Positions 16,073 to 22,905 of a stretch of DNA of 22,905 nucleotides are shown here, piece by piece (the first letter of the stretch is position 1; every line of letters begins with the position of its first letter). The notes under the pieces are model-generated. The model was not told where the DNA came from. It did not search any database and saw nothing but the letters and a program-made list of their open reading frames with translations. The DNA lies in the NCBI GenBank assembly GCA_964426915.1, contig CAYRTD010000058.1:1-22905 (forward strand). Reading direction: 5' to 3'. The position numbers and the translations under genes are program-made. This DNA is from CAYRTD01 sp964426915. GTDB lineage: Bacteria > Bacteroidota > Bacteroidia > Bacteroidales > GCA-2748055.

Positions 16073-19000
16073 ATGAAAAGAACTTTTACAGTTATGTTCC
16101 TTTTTATTATGGTCTTCCTTCTGGGAAATACCATGGTAAATGCACAACCTGCAGAGGTGTGGAATATCTCTCCTGACTGGAACACAGGCAAGGACAAAAG
16201 AGGTATTGCCTACAATGTTTTGAACAATCATGTTTATGTTGCCGGTACTCCTGGCACTTACGATTTGGCCAATGATGCTGCAATGAACCAAATTCATGTC
16301 CTGGATGCAGCAAATGGATCGTTGGTTAAAACCCTTACACTGGAACCTTTGACACTGAGTGCGAACGGATATGGTATTCGTGATGTAGCAGTGAGCAGCG
16401 ATGGCGGTATATTTGCGACCATTACAACAACCAATAATTACAATCCTCAGAAGCTGTATTACTGGGAAAATGAAGATGCAAATCCCATGCTTTTATGGGA
16501 AGACCAATCCGGAAATGATATTGACTTCGGTCCCGGATTCGATGTTTACGGTGATATTAAGGACGAAGCTTTAATCATTATTCCATTTTTTGAAGAAGCC
16601 AAAGTATATTATTTTGAAGTTACAGGTGGAATAGTTTCCGACCCGGTAACACTTGATTTAACAGGTGTTACGGCCGGAATAAACGCTACTGTTCAGGCTC
16701 TTGGAACTAAAATAACAGACGGATTCTGGTATAATAACACAACTTTGAATCAACCTACACTGATTGATGGCACAGGTGCCGTAACAGGAGCAATTCCGGC
16801 AGGCATTTTTAGCGGTCAAACTCATGATGTAGAGCAATTTTCAGTGGGCAGTATGACATATCTCGCTGTTGGCGAAGATAGTTTAGTACAAATCATTGAT
16901 ATTACAGGGAAAGCTGCTGATTTCTCAGATGTAACAACAGCAGACAGTGTTACAGAAATAACCGGTAAGCCTGCTGTTGCTGCAGGCTGGCCACCTGAGT
17001 ATGGAGTTGGTCATGAACTTGCAGCAATGGGATTACCCGATGGTTCATATGTGGTTTACTCACTTTCTGGCGACAATTATATCAAGGCAAATGCTACGGA
17101 AGGCGCTCCATTCGCTTCTAATCTTATGGTCACAGGTGCTCCGCTAACAGGAGAAGTTATTTCACTTGATTATACCTATGTTGATATTAACGGAGATCCT
17201 GAAGGCAACTCTGAATATAAATGGTATATCGCTGATGACGCAAGTGGTACAAACAAAACGGAAATTGCCACAAATGCAGGTAATCTCGATTATACAATTG
17301 ATGCAGCTGATGCCGGCAAATTTATCACCTTTACCGCACTGGCTGTTTCATCCACAGGAACCGCTTCCGATCCTTCCCATTTGATGGAATCGGAGCCTTT
17401 CGGACCTGTATTGACAGAAGCAGATCCCCCTGTAGCTTCAGATGTATCTATAAGTGGTTCACTTGACGTAGGAGCCGAGCTAACCGGGAATTATACATAC
17501 AGCGATCCAAACTCTGATCCTGAGGGATCATCCATTTATCGCTGGTATCGTGCAGATGATGACCAGGGCACAAATGCCATGCTCGTTGCATCCGGAAGTG
17601 CTACATATACTATAGATCCTGAAGATGCAGGAAAATATATGATATTCAATGTTATTCCTGTAGCTGCATCCGGCTATTTAGTGACAGGAGATTCCGTTGC
17701 AGCAGCAACAACATCTACCATTAACTTCCCTCCACTTCCACCAACAGCATCCGATGTTACCATCACCGGTCGTGAAGAAGTTGCCGGCATACTTACCGGA
17801 ACTTATACTTATACCGATCTGAATGACGATCCTGAAGGTAATTCCATCTTAAAATGGTACAGCGCAGATGCACCTGATGGAGCTAAGACTGAAGTGGCTA
17901 CCGATACCGATACGTACGAGATTGCACCTGCCGATGAGGGAAAATACATTTTCTTTGGTGTAACCCCTGTAACTGAAGGCGGTGAAACCGGCAATGAAGT
18001 ATTTGACACCACAGGTGTTATTGGTCCGGAACCAGCACCTGAAGCACCTGTTGCTAATGATGTAATGGTTCATGGTGTGCCTGAAGTTGGTGCTGTTGTT
18101 TATGGTACTTATACCTACACCGACCGTACAGACGATCCTGAAGGCGAATCGATCATAAAATGGTATATGGCTGATGATTCCCTTGGAACAAATATGGCTG
18201 AAATAGCTGATGCAAACAGCTACACGCTTCTCGTCAATGAAGATATGTTAGGGAAATACCTTGCTTTTGAAATAACGCCGGTTGCTACTACAGGTGAACT
18301 CCTTGTTGGAGAACCTGACACTGCAATAATAAAAATGGCAGCAATGGCATCAACTAATGATGGCGATTTTGAAAGAGTATGGCTACGCGCGAGTAAACTT
18401 GAAGGAACACCTGAATTTATCGGTTCCGGAAGTACCGAACGCGGATTTGCAGTAGGTCCTGGAGATCATATGTATATCGCGAGCAGAAAAGGCGGAACCA
18501 AACTCGTGATCGCTGACAAGACGAACGGTGCATTTGTAGGTGAAATGAATACTGAAGGAATGGATGTAGGTCTGTTCAAGATCAGTGATGTAGAAGTTTC
18601 CGACGACGGACAGATCCTTGCATGTCCCTTACAGATCAATGCAAGTGCAGAGCCATTTGTAATTTACAAATGGGAAAATGAATTATCCGCTCCAACCAAA
18701 TTCATTGAATTCACAGCTACCGAAGCTTTGCGTCTCGGTGATAAGTTTACTGTGGTTGGTGATGTTTCAGGCGATGCGGTAATTTATGCTGCTGCTTCAG
18801 CCGGAACTAAAGTGGTACGCTGGGTTGTTACAGGAGGTATTGTTGATGCCGGTACAGTTATCACGCTTGAAAACACCACTTCTATCGGATCCACACCTTC
18901 AGTCTCACCTTTCGATGCAACTCCGACCTCTGACTTTATTGTAGACGGACGTGGCTTCCAGGCTCAGATCTTTGATCATGAAGGAATGTTCGTAAGTGCA

Positions 19001-20170
19001 ATCGAAGGCGTTGGACAAAGCAACAACCAGTCCAACTCACCCAATATTTTCTATTTTAAAGAAAGAAGAATGGCCGCATTCCATCAGAAGAATGAAGCCG
19101 GTGAGTGGAATGTTATCGTGATGGATATTACATCCGTACCCCATATTCTGGTCGGAACTTCAGAAGTTCTTTCTACTGCCAACCAGGAGCTGGGTGGCGT
19201 TCATGTGGAAACAACGGCTGATTATTTCCATCTCTACATGCTCTCAACAAACAACGGACTCGCACAATGGCAGGGAACTCTTGAATTACCTGTATTCGAG
19301 TATGCTGAAACCAACATGGAAGGAACAGAGATCTATGTACGATTCAGTAAGAATATGCCAGATTCTGTTGGTTATACTACAGGATGGACAATTCTTGCCG
19401 ATACTGAAACCCTGGGAATCGATACCATCTATGGAACAGGTACTGATCCTGATATACTGACCTTAGAACTTGAAACAGCTATAACTGAAGGTCAGTCTGT
19501 AACTATTGCTTACGATGGCACCGGAACAGTAACCGCCTTTGACGGAACACCACTGAATCCTTTTGTTGCCGAAGCAGTAGTGAATATTGTAGGTGCTGAA
19601 GCGCCTGTTGCTACTGATGTTACAATAACAGGAGAAGCTCGCGTAGGTGAAACCCTTACTGGTTCATATACCTATTCAGATGCGAACGGCGATCTCGAAG
19701 AAGGAAGCCAGTATCAGTGGTATTATGCCTCAGACGCTCAGGGAAGCGATATGTTGAAGCTACTGGGTGAAAATGACATTACCTATACTGTCACTGAAGA
19801 TGTATCAGGTATGTATGTTGCATTCGAAGTTATACCGGTAACTACCACAGGTGGTGAAGACTTCCTGGTTGGTGAACCCGCAATGTCCGATTGGGTATAC
19901 ATTATCCCAGTTGGTATAGATAATAACTTCGCAAATGCAGTGAAGCTCTATCCGAATCCTGTAGCTGATGTACTGACAATCGATAATAGCTCGGATGTAC
20001 GGACAGTAAGCCTGATTGATCTTAGTGGTAAAGTATTGATGTCTGTCGATAATAAGGGCAGAAATACCATGAACATTAATATGACTCCATACCAGAAAGG
20101 TATGTACATTATTAAGCTTACAGGAGAAAATGGTGCTGCCAGGATCGAACGTATAGTTAAAACTAAATAG
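16073..20170 (+). CDS. Large secreted multidomain T9SS protein: two propeller-like modules and five Ig-like repeats
   Basis: The 1365-residue protein begins with a signal peptide (MKRTFTVMFLF...VNAQ, about 1-24). Propeller-like module A occupies about 25-340 (RGIAYNVLNNHVYVAG, SSDGGIFATI, KLYYWENEDANP, YYFEVTGGIV). Four Ig-like repeats of about 105 residues start near 348, 454, 558 and 660, each with the core TYxDxxxDPEGxSxxxWYxAD and a final GKYxxFxVxPV. Module B (767-1090) has RGFAVGPGDHMYIASR, SDDGQILACP, VIYKWENELSAP, LGDKFTVVG and VVRWVVTGGIV, and so repeats the plan of module A and of the preceding gene. A SwmB-like domain (about 1095-1175, with RFSKNMPDS and TEGQSVTIAYDG) and a fifth Ig-like repeat (1179-1280) follow. 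A T9SS type A sorting domain (KLYPNP near 1290, IDLSGKVL, YQKGMYIIKLT) ends the protein. Role is unknown; adhesion or surface binding is a guess. A strong terminator follows the gene. Confidence 0.85.
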   Translation: MKRTFTVMFLFIMVFLLGNTMVNAQPAEVWNISPDWNTGKDKRGIAYNVLNNHVYVAGTPGTYDLANDAAMNQIHVLDAANGSLVKTLTLEPLTLSANGYGIRDVAVSSDGGIFATITTTNNYNPQKLYYWENEDANPMLLWEDQSGNDIDFGPGFDVYGDIKDEALIIIPFFEEAKVYYFEVTGGIVSDPVTLDLTGVTAGINATVQALGTKITDGFWYNNTTLNQPTLIDGTGAVTGAIPAGIFSGQTHDVEQFSVGSMTYLAVGEDSLVQIIDITGKAADFSDVTTADSVTEITGKPAVAAGWPPEYGVGHELAAMGLPDGSYVVYSLSGDNYIKANATEGAPFASNLMVTGAPLTGEVISLDYTYVDINGDPEGNSEYKWYIADDASGTNKTEIATNAGNLDYTIDAADAGKFITFTALAVSSTGTASDPSHLMESEPFGPVLTEADPPVASDVSISGSLDVGAELTGNYTYSDPNSDPEGSSIYRWYRADDDQGTNAMLVASGSATYTIDPEDAGKYMIFNVIPVAASGYLVTGDSVAAATTSTINFPPLPPTASDVTITGREEVAGILTGTYTYTDLNDDPEGNSILKWYSADAPDGAKTEVATDTDTYEIAPADEGKYIFFGVTPVTEGGETGNEVFDTTGVIGPEPAPEAPVANDVMVHGVPEVGAVVYGTYTYTDRTDDPEGESIIKWYMADDSLGTNMAEIADANSYTLLVNEDMLGKYLAFEITPVATTGELLVGEPDTAIIKMAAMASTNDGDFERVWLRASKLEGTPEFIGSGSTERGFAVGPGDHMYIASRKGGTKLVIADKTNGAFVGEMNTEGMDVGLFKISDVEVSDDGQILACPLQINASAEPFVIYKWENELSAPTKFIEFTATEALRLGDKFTVVGDVSGDAVIYAAASAGTKVVRWVVTGGIVDAGTVITLENTTSIGSTPSVSPFDATPTSDFIVDGRGFQAQIFDHEGMFVSAIEGVGQSNNQSNSPNIFYFKERRMAAFHQKNEAGEWNVIVMDITSVPHILVGTSEVLSTANQELGGVHVETTADYFHLYMLSTNNGLAQWQGTLELPVFEYAETNMEGTEIYVRFSKNMPDSVGYTTGWTILADTETLGIDTIYGTGTDPDILTLELETAITEGQSVTIAYDGTGTVTAFDGTPLNPFVAEAVVNIVGAEAPVATDVTITGEARVGETLTGSYTYSDANGDLEEGSQYQWYYASDAQGSDMLKLLGENDITYTVTEDVSGMYVAFEVIPVTTTGGEDFLVGEPAMSDWVYIIPVGIDNNFANAVKLYPNPVADVLTIDNSSDVRTVSLIDLSGKVLMSVDNKGRNTMNINMTPYQKGMYIIKLTGENGAARIERIVKTK

Positions 20171-20181
20171 TAATCTCTTAC

Positions 20182-20210
20182 AGAGGGCAGGGTCTTCCTG
20201 CCCTCTTTTT
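20182..20210 (+). terminator. Intrinsic (rho-independent) terminator after the large T9SS gene
   Basis: Twelve bases after the stop, a perfect GC-rich stem is formed by AGAGGGCAGG (20182-20191) and CCTGCCCTCT (20197-20206), with a 5-nt loop (GTCTT) and a T run at 20206-20210, followed by a second T run at 20214-20218. The arrangement separates the two T9SS genes from the TolB-like/amidase pair, so the latter need their own promoter within 20211-20310. Confidence 0.92.
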
Positions 20211-20310
20211 AACTTTTTCAATTGATTATAGATTCCGGATTTACCTGAGAAGGAACCGGAGAAATGAGAATAAGGCACGATTGTCGTTATTATTTAAAAA
20301 CAAAAGGGAA

Positions 20311-21126
20311 GTGAAAAAACTAATTCCAATTATCATATTCATGCTTTTTTCAGGTTCAGTATTTTGCCAGGAAATAGAGGTCAGAAGGATTAAAAAACTG
20401 CCTGTTGAAGAAAAAGCCTACTTTCCTGACTTCGGAAGAAATCACAGAGAGATTTTACTATCCGGACAACATCATCAGGGACTGGTGTTATATAACCGTT
20501 GCAAGCGAAAAGAAAGGGAAATTTCCAGGGCAAGAGGTGCCGGTTCGAATTATATTATCAGTCGGGAGGGAAATATCGTTTTCTCTGAAACGGACATTGA
20601 AAACGGCAGAAAACAGATTAATTATAAAAGATATAATCCTGAAACAGGACAAATAACTTCAATTGACAAACCTTCTGTGGAAAAGAAAAGTTTGAAAATT
20701 GAGGGTAAAAATCTATCTCTTGTACAGGATCAAAATGAAATAAAAAAACTGAGCCCAATCGAAAATAAGTTCTACATATGGGCTTCTCTGTCTCCTGAAG
20801 AAAACAGCATACTTTTTACAGCAGCCGGAGATGGCACATATGTCTCTGATCTCGAGGGAAACATCCTTTATGATGTTGGATATCTAAATGCCCCACAATG
20901 GATTAACGAGAATTGGGTTGTTGGAATGGATGATGAGGATGACGGAGAGAAAGTCCTTTCTTCTGATATCATTGCAGTACATCTGCCATCAGGAAAAAGA
21001 TTCGACCTCACTCAAAAATCAGATATAATTGCCCAGTACCCTAAAGTATCACCTGAGCAGAACAGGATTGTTTATCACAGTCTCAATGGTGATATATATC
21101 TGATGAAAATAAGGATTAAAGAATAG
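20311..21126 (+). CDS. Small secreted TolB/PD40-like beta-propeller protein, GTG start
   Basis: I take GTG at 20311 as start. It is preceded by the purine-rich AAAAGGGAA and gives the signal peptide MKKLIPIIIFMLFSGSVFCQ (about 20 residues). An in-frame TTG ten codons upstream would add a charged extension before that signal, and the ATG at 20341 would cut the signal in half. The mature protein (about 250 residues of a 271-residue precursor) has repeated strand motifs of the TolB/WD40-like type: YFPDFGRNHREILLSG, ENSILFTAAGDGTYVSDLEGNI, APQWINENWVVGMDDEDDGE and YPKVSPEQNRIVYHSLNGDIYLMKI. No sorting domain is present, so it is probably periplasmic. It is 38 bp upstream of the amidase gene and likely co-transcribed. 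Function is unknown; TolB-like propellers usually mediate protein contacts at the cell envelope. Confidence 0.75.
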   Translation: MKKLIPIIIFMLFSGSVFCQEIEVRRIKKLPVEEKAYFPDFGRNHREILLSGQHHQGLVLYNRCKRKEREISRARGAGSNYIISREGNIVFSETDIENGRKQINYKRYNPETGQITSIDKPSVEKKSLKIEGKNLSLVQDQNEIKKLSPIENKFYIWASLSPEENSILFTAAGDGTYVSDLEGNILYDVGYLNAPQWINENWVVGMDDEDDGEKVLSSDIIAVHLPSGKRFDLTQKSDIIAQYPKVSPEQNRIVYHSLNGDIYLMKIRIKE

Positions 21127-21164
21127 AATATCCTTTTAAGTTTTACAGAATTAAAGCTAATACC

Positions 21165-22905
21165 TTGAAAAAGATATTTATAATACTACTGACCATATTT
21201 CTGGGGGCAACCTACAGCTCCAAAGCACAAAGTCCTGATTTTACTGGTTTGAAAGTAATGATCAATCCCGGACACGGTGGACATGACTCAGACGACAGAG
21301 GCATGCCAAACGGTTTCTGGGAATCAGAAGGGAACCTCACCAAGGGTTTGTGGTTAAGGGATCTGTTAGAAGCACGGGGCTGCGAAGTGATTATGTCAAG
21401 AGTGCTCAATCGCACAGAGGATGACTTACCCCTCTCGCAGATAGCGGCAATAGCGAATGAAAACGAAGTAGATCTTTTTATTTCCATTCACTCCAATGCC
21501 GGAAATCAGAGTACCAATTATTGTATGACAATTTTTAACGGAAAAAGTGAAACTCCCGCTATTCCCGAAGCAAAAGTCTGGGCAAGGATCCTCTGGCAAC
21601 ATCTTGTCACCAATAAAGCCACTTTCTGGACCAATACCAATCCTAATTATATTGGCGACCTCACGCTTAATCCAGGCTGGACAAACGGATATGGAGTGCT
21701 ATACCCGCTGGAAGTGCCCGGTATAATTTCTGAAGGCAGCATGCATGATTACCGCCCCGAAATGGATCGCTTGCTCAATCTGGAATACCGCAAACAGGAA
21801 GCCTGGAAAATGTTTTATGCCATGGCAGAATACTTTCAGCTTCCCGGGAATGAACCTTATGGAAATATCTCAGGAATTATAAGAGATTCGCTCCTTAAAA
21901 AAGACCACTATAATATCCAGAACTCCCCCGATAAATTCAAGGTGGTAAATAATGCCGTTGTTGAAATACTCGAAACCGGAGAAAAATATTTTGTTGACAG
22001 CCTGAATACAGGATATTATTATTTTGACAGTATTCCGCCCGGTGATTACAATCTGAAATTCTCAGCTTATGATTACTTTAATGATACTATAACATTAAGC
22101 GTTCTTCCACATAGTTTTGCTTATCATAACCACTGGCTTGAAGCAGATAAGACCATGCCTCCGGAACTTATAGAAACCAATCCGGCTGAAGGTGACACCA
22201 TCGGTAGTTACGATCCGGTTAGCTTTACCTTCGATATGAACATGGATTCGGCCAGCTCTGCAGATGCTTTTTCAATAGAACCTTCCATCGATGGAACATT
22301 CACCTGGGATAAAGATTACCTTAAGGTTTCCTTCCTTCCTGTAATCCCCTATGAAACCAATACAAACTACACTATATTTATTGATTCAACAGCTATGCAT
22401 CAGTGGAATGTCAGTCTGGACACAACTCATAGTTTGAGCTTTATCACTGGTGACCGTAACCGGTATAAACTTGAGACAAGCTTTCCAGCAGAAGGCCAAA
22501 ATGATATCAGCCCTTATCTTCAGTTTCGCTTGATCTTCGACGCTCCTCTCAATAACTCTTCGTTGATCAATGCTGTTAAAATAATTGCAGAAAATGGTGA
22601 ACCAATTGGAACCCGTAGCGCCAATATTTACACCATTGAAGGAAAAGGTCATTATTATTTCGAACCTTCAACAGAGCTTGAATATGATAAGAATTACAGT
22701 CTTGTACTGGCAGGTTCCATCAAGGATGAAAATAATATTCCTCTTGTCGACACCCTTGAAATAGACTTCAAAACAGTTACACAACCCGGTCCGTTGGTCA
22801 TTCTAGATGAAATGGAAAATCTTTCCGGCTGGAGTATTGATTTTCCTCTTAGTCCGGGACTCGATCCGGGTTCATTCCTGTATAAATGGTCAAAAACCTA
22901 CAGGT
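21165..22905 (+). CDS. Secreted N-acetylmuramoyl-L-alanine amidase (Amidase_3) with Ig-like domains, 3' end off window
   Basis: This gene starts with TTG at 21165, the only in-frame start that gives a signal peptide (two lysines, hydrophobic core, ending SSKAQ near residue 22), and stays open to the right edge (580 codons visible). Residues about 29-225 are an Amidase_3 catalytic domain: NPGHGGHD with zinc ligand H37, SEGNLTKGLWL with zinc ligand E55, LFISIHSNA with zinc ligand H109, and VPGIISEGS with catalytic E190. It should cleave the amide bond between MurNAc and L-Ala in peptidoglycan. A carboxypeptidase-regulatory-like segment follows (about 235-320, ISGIIRD...NNAVVEILETG). Two Big_5-type Ig-like domains come next, at about 325-425 (ETNPAEGDTIGSYDPVSFTF) and 430-530 (ETSFPAEGQNDISPYLQFRLIF). 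The visible end (LDEMENLSGWSIDF) suggests a further domain, and a T9SS sorting domain may lie beyond the edge. Confidence 0.88.
   Translation, partial: MKKIFIILLTIFLGATYSSKAQSPDFTGLKVMINPGHGGHDSDDRGMPNGFWESEGNLTKGLWLRDLLEARGCEVIMSRVLNRTEDDLPLSQIAAIANENEVDLFISIHSNAGNQSTNYCMTIFNGKSETPAIPEAKVWARILWQHLVTNKATFWTNTNPNYIGDLTLNPGWTNGYGVLYPLEVPGIISEGSMHDYRPEMDRLLNLEYRKQEAWKMFYAMAEYFQLPGNEPYGNISGIIRDSLLKKDHYNIQNSPDKFKVVNNAVVEILETGEKYFVDSLNTGYYYFDSIPPGDYNLKFSAYDYFNDTITLSVLPHSFAYHNHWLEADKTMPPELIETNPAEGDTIGSYDPVSFTFDMNMDSASSADAFSIEPSIDGTFTWDKDYLKVSFLPVIPYETNTNYTIFIDSTAMHQWNVSLDTTHSLSFITGDRNRYKLETSFPAEGQNDISPYLQFRLIFDAPLNNSSLINAVKIIAENGEPIGTRSANIYTIEGKGHYYFEPSTELEYDKNYSLVLAGSIKDENNIPLVDTLEIDFKTVTQPGPLVILDEMENLSGWSIDFPLSPGLDPGSFLYKWSKTYR

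Noticed and set aside
17195..18144. Regularly spaced GATCCTGAAGG copies resembling a CRISPR or DNA repeat array
   Set aside because: The spacing of about 306-321 bp and the continuous reading frame show that they encode the DPEG core of tandem Ig-like protein domains.
19805..20278. Minus-strand open frame of 157 codons crossing the terminator
   Set aside because: It overlaps the 3' end of the large T9SS gene and reads through a strong terminator hairpin; its composition is not protein-like.

Overview
The window looks like chromosomal DNA of a member of the Bacteroidota, probably of Bacteroidales/Marinilabiliales type. This assignment is inferred from type IX secretion (T9SS) C-terminal sorting domains on two secreted proteins, from family combinations typical of that phylum (NagB-PIG-L fusion, DUF4922, SpoIID protein without a signal peptide, AmpG-like transporter), from start codons with weak or no Shine-Dalgarno sequence, and from a moderate GC content.

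Left part (52-12356, all on the minus strand). Eight genes are packed head to tail with gaps of 51 bp or less, or with 1-4 nt overlaps, and read as one operon from right to left: two-domain glycosyltransferase, DUF4922 HIT-like protein, double GNAT acetyltransferase, SGNH hydrolase, SpoIID/LytB protein, AmpG/MurT-like MFS permease with a large periplasmic insert, NagB-PIG-L fusion, and an FAD plus Fe-S D-2-hydroxyacid dehydrogenase. Upstream on the same strand, 309 bp away, lies a secreted GHL10 (DigH/YngK-like) glycoside hydrolase (12666-14198). Read together this resembles a peptidoglycan glycan salvage locus. Denuded glycan would be cleaved outside, muropeptide or amino sugar imported, amino sugar deacetylated and deaminated to fructose-6-phosphate, and D-lactate released from MurNAc oxidised. 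The pathway is inference; no MurQ, MurK, NagA or NagZ gene is present in the window.

The 309-bp gap (12357-12665) is not ordinary spacer. It holds two direct copies of a short element, a perfect 26-bp palindrome and an imperfect hairpin. A third copy lies at the left edge of the window. The two full-length copies sit exactly at the 3' ends of two unrelated genes and supply their TAG stop codons.

Right part (14609-22905, plus strand). After a 410-bp AT-rich divergent intergenic region come two secreted T9SS cargo proteins, of 474 and 1365 residues. They share a paralogous propeller-like module (one copy in the first, two in the second), and the larger one also has five Ig-like repeats of about 105 residues. 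A strong intrinsic terminator closes this pair. Then follow a small secreted TolB-like protein with a GTG start and a secreted Amidase_3 N-acetylmuramoyl-L-alanine amidase with Ig-like modules and a TTG start, which runs off the right edge. The amidase adds another peptidoglycan-active enzyme to the neighbourhood.
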